The notes: a model not told the origin generated them from the sequence alone. Positions 35,481 through 46,724 are shown, counted from the stretch's first letter. The stretch is DNA of 64,000 bases from Glandiceps talaboti (GCF_964340395.1 NC_135568.1:5469079-5533078), one strand, 5' to 3'. Numbers and translations: made by a program.

Positions 35481-36246
35481 ATGATATTCAAATAACAGGT
35501 ATTTTTTATCGTGACTCAGTGTGGACTGCTGACTGTCTTGTAAAGCTTGAAAATTATTGCCTGAAAGGGCCTGAATAGTCTCAAAAGCCATTATTACAAA
35601 ACAGTTTCAAAAAACTTTGCAGTTGTGCACAGCTAGTGCATTCTACAGAAATTGTTCTCATGGAAGTTTTTTTCACATATCTATCATGAGATAAACTTAA
35701 AAGTTACAATATATCACTATATTCGGACAAAGACTTTCAATGAACAACGGGTGAGGTAAACATTTCAATACAGTGTTTCTCCTAAAATCATTCATGCCCG
35801 AACCAAACATTTTGCGGTGTGTTTTCTTTAGTGGCACTGTGATTTTAGAAGTGAAACTTCTTCATTGAATCTGAAAAGATATATCACTTTCAGCTAGTTT
35901 ATTAAAGTTTGAAAGGGGTGTGCAGGTCTGAGGCAAGGAATCCGTTTTTATACTGCTTTGATTAATTTATAGAACTGAACTGAGTGCGCATGTGCAATAA
36001 CACTTGACCTAGCTTGTAAACATCGACCTTGGCGTCTCAGCTCAGTGCAGCCTCGTGACAGTCCCAGTTAGTTGTTTGGGCGACGATCTATCGATCTCCC
36101 GGATCGTGGGTCCTTTCCTTCAATCACTCACTAGACTATATCAAGTAAGATAAACTCTAGGTAGGTACCTAACCCCGTAGAGTAATTTGACAGTGAAATA
36201 TTCGGACAAAATTGACTAAATGAACACTCGTGATCATGACCCGCCC
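35481..36246. other. Upstream region of the zinc-finger gene
   Basis: No gene seen. A donor-like CAA|GTAAGA at about 36144 follows a GC-richer stretch (36050-36143) that could be a non-coding first exon of the zinc-finger gene. Confidence 0.3.
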
Positions 36247-36409
36247 TATAATAGCTGCAATAATTGTAGCGTCTTGTTGCGGTTTTGTGGGGTTTTTCGT
36301 CAGTTTTGGCGACTTTTTAAGTTTTAGTGTTTATAGGGTGCGGTTTAAACACTAAAACTTAAAAACAAACCCACCAAACCGCAACAAGAGGCTACAATTA
36401 TTGCAGCTA
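36247..36409. mobile_element. Palindromic MITE with 9-bp target-site duplication
   Basis: The 163-bp element has arms of about 70 bp (TAGCTGCAATAATTGTAGC at the left; GCTACAATTATTGCAGCTA at the right). It is flanked by GACCCGCCC on both sides (36238-36246, 36410-36418). The 9-bp duplication and long arms suggest a Mutator-like element. It sits about 300 bp upstream of the zinc-finger coding exon. Confidence 0.75.
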
Positions 36410-36749
36410 GACCCGCCCGAGCGCACATTGCAATGCCCATACTATATCGTGTATTACAGTTAATAGCTACATTCTGAGCGTAACTACGGCGTCCCACAAG
36501 TTTCTGTTCATGAGTCCATTCTGTTACCACATATAAAAACATGGTCATGAAAATCTTGTTTGTGATACATACTATCATCTGAAAATCTTCAATGCTTGCA
36601 TCATGGGTTCCATGGTTGCATGCTGTTCTTCAAACAGCGCCCCCAGTGGGCAAAATATACAATATTTGGTCTTTTTTCTAAACGGTGACTGAATTTGCAT
36701 TTTCTTTCAGTTTCTGAAATGGACAGTGAAGAGTTGGTATTTAGTCGAT

Positions 36750-39700
36750 ATGAATGAAGCATATCAAGTGTTACTTTACCGACTTGAGAATAATACACTC
36801 TCTGACAAAGGTATGTTGTTTTAAAACATAACATCACTCATTCCATTGTAGAATATTGACTTGATAACAAGTTTGTTATTTGCAGATTTTTAATCCAGTA
36901 GTCTTGAATGAAACTGCTTTTTAGCACAAATGAACTGGTTAAAGTGGTAATATGGATGAGGATTGGATATCTATTTTGGATTTTTAATTCTAAAACAATT
37001 TTGTCATGGTATCCTACTTGCCAAATCAACATGAAATATTATAGACCACATCTGCAAATTATTAATAAATGTGTGATATGTTTGTTATTGAAAATACAAT
37101 AGCAAACCTTTTACACAATTTTTGGGCTTTTTGCTACGGTATTGAGTTCCAAACACTTGTGCAGTAGCTCTAAAAATATGAAATTTTATCAAAAATTTAT
37201 ATCTCGAAAACTACTTTGTGAGTGGGGACTAACATTTTATGAGGATGTTTCTAGAAGAGTTATTCTGCTGATATTGTTCGAGATATAGTCACAAATGGCC
37301 CCTGCAACCATGACTACACCCTTAGCAATGACTATATATCTACACATTTTGCAAAGATAGCAATATAGTTGGGTTTGCAAGTGACTACACATTCAAAAAT
37401 ATGTATGCTATATGTCTAGTAACGAGATCACGCCTCAAGCAACTGTAAATGTGGATGTGTATTTTATGCTTAGCAACAAGGCCATGCACATAGCAATAGT
37501 AAAATAATTGCACAAGTGAATAAACATTCAAAAGTAAACATTTATGTATACCTACTGTCCTATCAACAAGACCACACACATAGCAACTGATGGTGTATAT
37601 GGCAAAACTACCAACAGGATGAGTTACACAAGTTGATAAATATTCAATGAAATGACATGTAGTTATCCACTAACTATAAAACTGTTCATGCATATCAACA
37701 CTAAAGTGATCCGGGATTGCACTAGACTTTGAAACCAGTGAGTCCCAGGGACCCATCACTGCTGAAAATATGGGGTCCCTTTAAAAAAAAATGGGGTCCT
37801 AGTTTACTATCATTTATTATCACTCATATCCACACAAATGTCTTCATAAACATTCATTCATAATAAATCCACACATACACATTGTCATATCATGTACACT
37901 ATGTTATTAAATAGCTTTTATTTTGAATTCATGTGTTGTTATATGTATTCATCAGTACAATGATGCACACTAGAATCAAATACTCTCCAATACACATTCC
38001 ACGACATACTGTGTTACATATTTAGTTCATTCTCACAAACCAGAGATGTTACTTCTTCCGTGAATAAATGGACAATGCCATAAAAGAGGCTGTGGTTTGC
38101 AACGCTAATTTAGTTATCAACTGGAGGTAGGAAATACTTCACACATGGAAGTTCCGATCGACGTTTCACTATGTGATCATGGAGGCGGCCATATTTGTTT
38201 ACATTCTCACTACTGTAAAAAACCTCATGTCAGCATCATCGGGTACTTTACATCTGTCTTACAAAATATATAAACATTCATAAAAATGCAGTACTAAAGT
38301 TGATTTGTGTTGATCAAGCGTGTAAAAGAAAAATTACCGATCGCATGGGTGATCGATGTTCTTAGTAGAGATGTTACGGAGAAACTCCTGCGATGTATAA
38401 TATCGTAGTAAAGAACGATTCATGGTTGCGATCGATGTGATGCAGATCGAAGTTCTGTCTGCCTTAGAAAGCTACAAACTCCATTGTCGGACGAATCAAG
38501 TCTTTTGGCGGATGAATAAAAGTGGAGATCGTAGCGTGAAAATGCTCGACAAGCGTCAAAATGTATGCAAATTGCAACGTATTTCCCACGCTTGCCGCCA
38601 TGTTTTATGACATCACCGACGATGGAAAACCCCAGCATGCATTATCACTACGAAAGTGTCGGCATGAGTGAAAGATACCATGTCATTGTTGATGTCGCGT
38701 CGGGCGCCAGCATCATGTACGATCAGTTCACACATTCTTTACTTATAAATTACACTTTCACACATCTGGTGTTAGATCATTTTTTTTCTTTTCCTTTTTT
38801 GATCAGGCTTTTTATTGTCTTTACAAAGACTTTATCATTGAACGATGTACATTGTCACCGTCACCGAGCATACATAGTGATGGGTCCCAGGGACCCGCCG
38901 GTGAAGATTGAAGTGGGTCCCATTCAAATGCATTGCGTCCCGGATGCGAAATAACACGTTAACGCGAACCCTGAGTGATGGTGCATAGTGCTTAGGTAAC
39001 AACAAGGATGAATTAGAATGTCAATTAATGCTGTTAAAACAATTATCACAAACTGGACAGTTGTGCTACAGAGCCATTGATACTATTTTTCAGTGAAGGT
39101 TTATGTAGAGATCTTTACTTCAATACACAAATGGTTCACAACATTAAGGGTAAATTTAAAAAAAATGGTTGTTAAGTAGCAAAAAAAAAGATAACTGTTT
39201 CGGCAAACCATGCACACTATTTAAATACCCTTGTGTCAGTCAGTTTTTCTTGTTTGGCCAGCCCATACAGTCTGCAGATCCATGGGGAAACACAAAAATA
39301 ACCCTCCCTAATACAGTGAAGGCAACTGCAGAGCAAATCATGAACAAGCAAATGACACCTGCCCCACACACACTCATGCTAACATACTAAATAAAAAAGA
39401 CCAGTAACTTAACTGCCATAAATAGTAGACTGAGTGACATGTTTGTTAAGATTTTTTTTATAAAACTTATGTCATCGTACAATTTTAGACAAACTGTCCT
39501 GACCAGAAACAATTCTCTCTCTTCTTTTTTATTCGCCTAAGCATGCATAATTCTTATGTTTTTGGTCAGTCTGTCGTTTCCACTAATCACAAGGAATCTT
39601 CTTGACACATAAGAGAAATACAGTGCATTATGGTGTTGTTTAGTCAGTATCCCTGAGTAAGACTTACACAGCACAATACCACATCATTTAATTTCTGCTA

Positions 39701-41821
39701 TCCATGTGATGTCACGTAATGTGTGTGTCTACCAGGGTATTGTTCACATCTGTTATGAGGTTCTCTGAATCATGGTTGTTTGTTACACTTTTGCATTCAT
39801 ATATATATCACATTTATGGATGAAATTGGCTAGTGACATATACTATGTTCAGACTACAAACTTTCACTCTGAGGCATTACAAAGTACTAAAACTAATAAA
39901 CTGGATATGGGAGTCCAGTCACACTGGATTTTTGTACCTGACACAGATCACATAACAAAGTCATCCAATTTACTATAATCATAGCCTTCATTTATTCCAT
40001 TCATTTAACAGCAACCCTGTACTTTAACCCTGGAACCCTCCTTATCTAGAAAACTATACACTTACATAATCAAATGGAATTGTGTGTCAGACACAAAAGA
40101 TAAGTCGACTCTAAACCCGTATTGTACCTGACCTATTCAATCTAACCCTATTCAGAGTGGACATATACTGTTCATATTTACTTTTTTAGGTTAGGTAAGA
40201 CTAGAGTCAACTCAGAGTCAACTAAACTGGCTAAATGAGAACCCCCTAATAGAGTCTTCAGATGATCACTGCCTTTTTAACAATTAACGATAATATTAAA
40301 ATGTTGATTTACATATGTGATCAGTGAGTCACTTAACTAACATCTTTATTCTTTGTGTCAACAGATATATCCATGGTAATAGATTGTCTTTGTCAACATG
40401 GACTTGTTACATTGGATGAAGTCATGGTTGAAGAAGACACTCAGGAGCATTGTATAGAATATAGTACAAGAAGTGACAGTGATGTGTTAGTGACCAATGA
40501 GAGCCAGAATTCTCCAGAAAATACAATGACATGTGGAAATCGTGATAACATTAGCAATGAACAGACACTACTAGACTCTGAAGAGCATTGTGTAGGGTAT
40601 GGTCCTATAAGAGATGACAACGGAATGCACACAAATGAAAGGTCATTTGTACTTGAAGAGTGTAGTGAAAGTTTTGTTCAAAATGGTGATCTGAAAAAGC
40701 ACATGAGAATCCACACAAATAAAAGTCCATTTGTATGTAAGGAGTGTGATAAATGTTTTGCTCACACTTGTAGTTTGAAAGTACACATGCAAATCCATAC
40801 AAATGAAAGACCGTTTGTATGTAAGGAGTGTGGTCAAAGTTTTGTTCACAGTGGTAGTTTGAAAGTACACATGAGAATCCATACAAATGAAAAACCATTT
40901 GTATGTAAGGAGTGTGACAAATGTTTTGCTCGTAGTGATAGTTTGAAAGTACACATGAGAATCCACACAAATGAAAGACCATTTGTATGTAAGGAGTGTG
41001 GTCAAAGTTTTACTCATAGTGGTCATGTGAAAGTACACATGCGAATCCATACAAATGAAAGACCGTTTGTATGTAAGGAGTGTGGTCAAAGTTTTACTCA
41101 AACTGGTCATTTGAAAGTACACATGAGAATCCATACAAATGAAAAACCATTTGTATGTAAGGAGTGTAATAAATTATTTGCTCGTAGTGATAATTTGAAA
41201 GTACACATGCGAATCCATACAAATGAAAGACCATTTGTATGTAAGGAGTGTGGTCAAAGTTTTACTCAAAGTTCTCATTTGAAAGTACACATGAGAATCC
41301 ATTCAAATGAAAGACGATTTGTATGTAAGGAGTGTGATAAAAGTTTTGCTCATAGTGATAGTTTGAAAGTACACATGAGAATCCACACAAATGAAGGACC
41401 ATTTGTATGTAAGGAGTGTGGTCAAAGTTTTACTCAAAGTTCTCATTTGAAAGTACACATGAGAATCCATACAAATGAAAGACCGTTTGTATGTAAGGAG
41501 TGTGATAAAAGTTTTGTTCACAGTGGTAATTTGAAAGTACATATGAGAATCCATACAAATGACAGACCATTTGTATGTAAGGAGTGTGGTCAAAGTTTTG
41601 TTCACAGTGGTAATTTGAAAGCACACACGAGAATCCACACAAATGACAGACCATTTGTATGTAAGGAGTGTGATAAACGTTTTGTTCGTAATGTTACTTT
41701 GAAATTACACATGAGAATCCACACAAATGAAAGACCATTTGTATGTAAGGAATGTGGTAAAGGTTTTCACCAAGTAACTAATCTAAATGCTCACATGAGA
41801 CTCCATACAGATGATAAATGA
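36750..41821 (+). CDS. C2H2 zinc-finger protein, 14 fingers, two coding exons
   Basis: Exon 1 coding part 36750-36810 (acceptor TTTCTTTCAG at 36710, donor GTATGT) joins in phase 1 to 40365-41821, giving 505 residues. Residues 1-45 (MNEAYQVLLYRLENN...) form a short helical-looking module I do not recognise. They are neither KRAB nor BTB. An acidic, Ser-rich linker follows. From about residue 116 come 14 tandem fingers; the first lacks its first Cys (FVLEEC) and the other 13 are complete C2H2. Linkers read TNERPF or TNEKPF instead of the usual TGEKPY. The helix sixth position is almost always Val. Fingers alternate between ECDK and ECGQ types, so the array grew as two-finger units. A nuclear DNA-binding regulator is likely; the target is unknown. 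An upstream ATG at 36719 opens a 12-codon frame overlapping the start. Confidence 0.85.
36938..37170. mobile_element. Copy of the AGTGGCC MITE family
   Basis: Starts TTAAAGTGGTAATATGGATG and shares GTTTGTTATTG...CAATA.CAAAC and TATTGAGTT blocks with 45204-45549. The right end is missing or unrecognisable. It lies in the zinc-finger intron. Confidence 0.55.
37171..37704. other. Zinc-finger gene intron, unassigned
   Basis: AT-rich intron sequence with weak internal repetition of ATAGCAA and CACACATAGCAAC words, but no defined element. Confidence 0.35.
37705..38960. mobile_element. Probable non-autonomous DNA transposon in the zinc-finger intron
   Basis: Imperfect inverted ends: left ATCCGGGATTGCA followed by GTCCCAGGGACCCATCACT; right AGTGATGGGTCCCAGGGACC followed by GCGTCCCGGATGC. 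The interior is CpG-richer than its surroundings (38150-38720) and carries no transposase-like ORF. The 129-codon ORF at the right side translates the inverted end. Confidence 0.5.
38961..40364. other. Zinc-finger gene intron, unassigned
   Basis: About 1.4 kb up to the acceptor TGTGTCAACAG at 40364. Short ORFs lack recognisable features. Confidence 0.4.
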
Positions 41822-41875
41822 TATTTGTATCATTAAGTAAAATAAACATTTTAATTTAATGAAATTTCTAATTTG

Positions 41876-41965
41876 ATATTACATGAGAATTGATACAAAT
41901 AAAAAAAACATTCATATGTAATACCCAGTTGGCCAGAGTTTAGTTTATCAGATGTAATAATTATA
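41876..41965 (+). pseudogene. Fossil zinc-finger unit in the 3' flank
   Basis: Words such as ACATGAGAAT, ATACAAAT, ATATGTAA and TGGCCAGAGTTTAGTT match, at reduced identity, one finger-plus-linker unit of the adjacent array. The array therefore once extended at least one unit past the present stop codon. Confidence 0.6.
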
Positions 41966-42829
41966 CTGTAAAAGGTTGTCCATATTTTTCATAATCTATG
42001 TACCCTATGAAATGATATCTAGGTGGATATGTGGATACCTTGTAGGAAATGTGCATGAAACTATCTAGAGCCAGATTTTTTATTTGGATTATTCTAAAAT
42101 GATAATTTTGTGATATTTTAGACCTAGCATGGTAAGGTATCTACTTACAGAAAATGATTATAATATAATATAATATGATATAATAAAATATAATATAATA
42201 TCTTATAAATCTGTTATAGTTTAAAAATATATTTCAAAAGGTAGAATAGAGATCAAGGAACATAAAAATACCCAATATTGAAATGAAAACTTTAAATTTA
42301 GGTGTAAAATCCCAAAATTACCAGAATATCTCATGAGTAAAGTCAAGTATTTTACTTCTAAGTGACTGTCAGTCAGTGTATTAGTACATATACAAGTAAC
42401 CCCCTGTAAAACGATGGGTACATGACTGTCTCAGACCAAATGCACAGGCGTCATAATTAAGATTGAATCTGCTCTTTGGAACATTTATGGGGAGTGGCCT
42501 TAGTTTATTAAACACTGCCCTTTTTCATGTAGGCAAGTAATCATTTTTTGACATAAATCAACACAATAGTGGAAAGCTATTATAGGAATCAAAATAAGTT
42601 TGACCAAAAAAGATTTTATTCTTGGTTATAAGTTTAATGATAAAAACATGAAAACCTCCTGTTAAGCTATCTTATTTTTCTCTGTAAACACTTTAATTAG
42701 AGCTGCAGATTTAAAAGTCAGATTCCTAATTTCATCCATGTTTTCGCTTTAATTTACTTTTATTAGCACAACTGAACTGAGGTTCAGTAGTGCTATAGGG
42801 ATCGCCTGGCCCAGCGTCTGTCTCCCTAA
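41966..42829. other. Intergenic, no gene seen
   Basis: Includes an AATAT-rich low-complexity patch at about 42155-42200. Possible 3' UTR of the zinc-finger gene. Confidence 0.4.
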
Positions 42830-43410
42830 TGAATTCACTTTATTTAATAAAATTATTAAAATATTTAGCTTAAAGGTTGTTATCAAACAATGACAATTCA
42901 CAAGATATTCTTTTCTATCACAGATGGAGATTAAATTTACTGATTGAAACATTCCATGTCTACTTATGTGATCCTTAATTTTGAATATTGACATTCAAGT
43001 TGGCATAAGGGGAATCCATGCGTTTGAATAAACTAGTGTAGGTTCCTGAATCTAGCTTATAATGCATATCTTATTTTGGTGTTGCACCACATGACTGACT
43101 TACTGTACATTTTTCATTAATCAAATGACGACCTAGATAGATTAGATAGAGTTTCCCTCCACGTCATTTGTGCATTTTTCGCACCAAGCAAGAATATGAA
43201 GTAACATGTGTGGCCTGGGGTACCGGGTCACAGGAGTACGCCCTCCGTGTTGCGTGAAACTACCGACTTCTTCCCTAGCTACGTACTAAAGTAACTACAC
43301 CACTTTCAATCACTATGAATCTGTCGGATATGAAGTTGGGGATTATTAACTTTGGGTACAACATCGTATTTTGAAAATGAATCCATCACATATATATATA
43401 ACTATTGTTC
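42830..43410 (+). repeat. Direct repeat flanking the 43972 sulfotransferase gene (left copy)
   Basis: Aligns with 46725-47228 (shared GGCATAAGGGGAATCCATGC, GTTCCTGAATCTAGC, AATCTGTCGGATATGAAGT). The two copies enclose the sulfotransferase-like gene with a spacing of about 3.9 kb, as left by an older tandem duplication. Confidence 0.75.
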
Positions 43411-43971
43411 AGAAGCAACGAGTAGTGATTTAGGTCACCTAACATAAGTGGTCTGAGCCCAACGTCTGCTGGTATCCTTGACCGTCCTATTGTTATGCGA
43501 ATTTGCCGTTTACGCTGTAAAAAGTAAGTTCGTCGATGTTTGCAAGAAAATAATGGGCACATTTCTGAATTAACTCGCCAAATCCTTTGGAAACCGAGTG
43601 GAAGGTACACTTACTTGTCTAGTAGAACTAATAGTTTCATTATTGTATTCTTTATTTTCTAATCATTAGCAGTGGCTTTTGCGTCCGGTTTGGAGGCAGC
43701 TGACACAAATCTGTGTAACCTTAACCTCGGACCACTATAAAGAACTCTATAGTGGTGCGAGGTGTAACTGTGTAAGCTGTAGACGCGTTGGCGAATCTTG
43801 CTTTTCCTGGTCGGATATCGGTTTGAAATGGCCTACAGCAACGAATTTTCTTTAAAAATGTTTCATAGAAGTGTAATATTATCCCGTGGAAACGTTTATA
43901 CCAGATACCTTCGATACATTATTACATGATTGTCTATTCTACTTGTTATTTTAGATACTGTATCAGACAAA
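43411..43971. other. 5' region of the 43972 gene
   Basis: Contains the acceptor TTATTTTAG (43954) of the coding exon. A donor-like AAAAA|GTAAGT lies near 43523 and might end a non-coding exon. Confidence 0.35.
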
Positions 43972-44775
43972 ATGCAGAGACCTCTCAACCCTTCAGTTCG
44001 CGTGATGTTATGGGCTCAGCCTCGTTCAAGATCAACTGTGTTCGAGCTTTCTATAGCTTCAGTGCCTACTTTCAAAGTGTACCATGAGCCTTATTTGGTC
44101 GCACACCTATATGGATCAGATCGAGCAGATCGGTTACGTTATTCTGAATTACCGGGTCACAGCTATGCAGAAGTAGTTAGTCGACTGGAAGCTGATTATC
44201 CAGGCAAAACGGCAGTGTTCGCCAAAGATTTCGCATGTTACCTGCGTGACCACAATGACCTCCCAGAAGGATATATTCATACTTTCTTCATCCAGAATCC
44301 TAAAAAGTCATTTGTCTCATTGTACCGACTCACAGTGAAGCTTTTTCAAGGACAAGTTACTCATGGTGAGGTCGCAAAAAACCTTCCAAAAGTCCTTGAT
44401 CTGAAGCCAACATGGGATCTGTATAAATATCTCACTCAAGAAATGAATCAAAAAGTTGTCATTATATCGTCTGATGACTTGGCGAAGTCACCACGTGAAG
44501 TTGTTCAGAAATATTGCAGTGAGACAGGCCTAACTTTTCATGAATCTATGCTAAACTGGAAACCAGGAAATACATCTGGTTGGGCTCAACCTCTACGAGA
44601 ACCTCCAATCGTCAACTACTACTCAACTGCGCTTTCAAGCTCGTGTTTCTTACCCCCTAGCGAGAGCTCAACTGTGACACCCGATGAAGAAGACATCCCA
44701 ACTGAGTTGTTGGACAGGATCGAGGCTAATCAACCCATATACGATGAACTGTACAAAAAGAGACTCACTGTCTGA
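43972..44775 (+). CDS. Sulfotransferase-like protein, QNP subtype (separate locus)
   Basis: 267 residues in a single coding exon. The acceptor ends at 43954 and the ATG lies 17 nt in; codons upstream of it in the same frame are intronic. The PRSRST loop is at residues 17-22. The 3'-phosphate motif reads QNP (Gln 108) with Ser 116 retained, like subgroups 2 and 3. The C-terminal SSSCFLPPSESST block is present. By sequence it is closest to the pseudogene at 33364, with which it also shares its 3' flank. It lies 12 kb from the main cluster, beyond the zinc-finger gene. An intact cytosolic sulfotransferase-fold protein; substrate unknown. Confidence 0.8.
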   Translation: MQRPLNPSVRVMLWAQPRSRSTVFELSIASVPTFKVYHEPYLVAHLYGSDRADRLRYSELPGHSYAEVVSRLEADYPGKTAVFAKDFACYLRDHNDLPEGYIHTFFIQNPKKSFVSLYRLTVKLFQGQVTHGEVAKNLPKVLDLKPTWDLYKYLTQEMNQKVVIISSDDLAKSPREVVQKYCSETGLTFHESMLNWKPGNTSGWAQPLREPPIVNYYSTALSSSCFLPPSESSTVTPDEEDIPTELLDRIEANQPIYDELYKKRLTV

Positions 44776-45203
44776 AGTTGTGCATTGAACAACTATTATG
44801 TATTGCACACACTATCACCATATCATTAGCCTATCTGTAAACACTTAAAGGTCTATCCCTACTACACTTTCCGCTATCCTAACTGACATTTTGATTTTTC
44901 TAATTTTCGCTCGTCCTTGCGATTTTTGCTAATTTACCGTTCCAAAGTAACGATATTTTATGACTGGAACTAGGAACAATAGCTGGAAATCAGATGGAAA
45001 AAAATCCTGTATGTTTACAGATTAATCTGTGGTTTAATACACGCAAAATGTGGCACTGTATTTAATTTACTTAATGAGGCATAACATTATTTAGTGCTTA
45101 TCACAATTTTTTTTCATAACATCTGAAGTTCGATGTTCTTAACCCTCTAAATGCCACGAAAATGGTGCAATAGCCAGAAAAAATAAAATAAAATAAACAT
45201 TAA

Positions 45204-45549
45204 AGTGGCCATATGGATGAGAATTTGGTATTTATTTTGGATTTTTATTTGATAAAACAGCTTCACTATGTTTTTCTACTTGAAAAAATAATGTGAAATA
45301 ACATATACCAAATCCATGTTCACATCTCAATAAACGGCAAAACATTAAACAATGTGTAAAATGTTTGTTATTGTACGTACAATAACAAACTTTTTACACT
45401 TTTTGCATCTTTTTGCAATGTATTGAGTTATGAACATGGGCTTGGTATATGTTATTTCACATTATTTTTTCAAGTAGAAAAACATAGTGAAGCTGTTTTA
45501 TCAAATAAAAATCCAAAATAAATACCAAATTCTCATCCATATGGCCACT
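45204..45549. mobile_element. MITE with about 160-bp inverted arms and a TTAA (or TA) duplication
   Basis: The 346-bp element starts AGTGGCCATATGGATGAG and ends with its reverse complement, with TTAA on both sides (45200-45203, 45550-45553). The paralogous block has the unoccupied site with a single TTAA at 34568-34571, so insertion and duplication are read directly. TTAA would suggest a piggyBac-type mobiliser. TA with an extra A at each end fits equally. Other copies lie at 10820, 36938 and 58826. Confidence 0.85.
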
Positions 45550-45697
45550 TTAATATACATACCCAGCATCCATCTACTTTTCATGAATGGGCAACTTCAT
45601 TCCGATATCTGCAGACGGTATATATATGATGCACTCATTGTCAGCAATGTATCCGTCGCACCACCATTTGTGTTTTTTCTGTAAGGGCAGATGGAAA

Positions 45698-45739
<42 letters not shown>

Positions 45740-45741
45740 CC
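45698..45741. repeat. (GAT)n microsatellite
   Basis: About 14 ATG/GAT units; counterpart of the tract at 34715. Confidence 0.9.
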
Positions 45742-46602
45742 TAATGAATTCACATTATTTAATAAATCGTACTTTTAGCACTGGTAGGGTTTTGAATTCC
45801 CAATTCCATTGCTTCCAATATCAATTATTGTTTGTAGAAGAAGATAGAACTTTTGTAATTTTTTCAACAGACATTCTTGAAAGGCGTGCATATATCCAAT
45901 GGATCTCAATAGTACTTTTGGTACCTATTATTCAAATGTAATATGTTTTAAATGTTAAGAAATTTTGCTTATCCCTGAAGTTATAAAATTAGGAACATCA
46001 AAGCACAGAATTCGAAATCAGAGAGAATTGGGGGTAAATGTTGTACAGCGCTCCCGCTTATAGCCTATATATAGACTACAAAATTGTTTGGTTCCGGCTA
46101 CCCGACCCCGCCCTGCCTAGTTTTTTACCTGTTCTTCTAATCTGTAGAAAGTAACATTGATTTCGTGGGATTATATATAAGTACAATTTCGTGCGATTAT
46201 ATGTTTATCACAGAATTAAGTTTTTTTTCACATATTTTTTCTACAATTCTGACCCGAATTTTACGAATACTGCATCCTTTCACCACATGTACTTTTTATT
46301 CTTCATCGAGTATATATCAAAACGTAACATGACGTCCGACGACTATGCAAATTTCGTCATCGCGTGACCTGTTGCGAGGTCAAGCTGACGAACAGATCAT
46401 ACTGTGTTGTGGTTTCTCAACCAAAACAGTCTCGTTTACCCAGATTTTCTATAAAATCACTCGTAATCAAAGAGGTTAACGTGTCTTTCCATCATTCCTG
46501 ATGACAATGTTATTTCAAACGTAATAAAGACAAAACAAAACTAAATGTAACAACATAAGCGATGTCGTCTCGCGCAATGCATCTTGGAACCAGAAAATCG
46601 AC

Positions 46603-46676
46603 TATTGAGTGCTGAGCGCAATATAGGTCACACCCCTAAGAAGAGTGGGTTATAGTGGCTCCACTGGTATAACCAA
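46603..46676 (-). repeat. Dispersed repeat, inverted relative to 9810-9893
   Basis: Shares TGAGTGCTGAGCGCAATATA, CCCCTAAGAAGAGTGGGTTA and GGCTCCA words with the reverse complement of 9810-9893. Confidence 0.5.
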
Positions 46677-46724
46677 CCGAAATCAAGGCCTCTGATTGGC
46701 CAAGTCGGTTGAGCTGTAGTATAA

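Larger units (their letters stand above)
44776..46135 (+). repeat. Shuffled duplicate of 32880-34790
   Basis: 44776-45740 matches the 3' flank of the pseudogene (33752-34790). Then 45765-46135 matches the sequence upstream of that pseudogene (32880-33363). Order is therefore 3' flank then 5' flank, as expected at the joint of a tandem gene array whose next gene copy was lost after 46135. Confidence 0.6.

Noticed and set aside
38565-38954. 129-codon ORF in the zinc-finger intron
   Set aside because: It overlaps the inverted end of the transposon-like block and has no transposase motif.
40605-41654. Minus-strand ORFs of 111-163 codons across the zinc-finger exon
   Set aside because: They are shadows of the repetitive finger coding sequence on the other strand.
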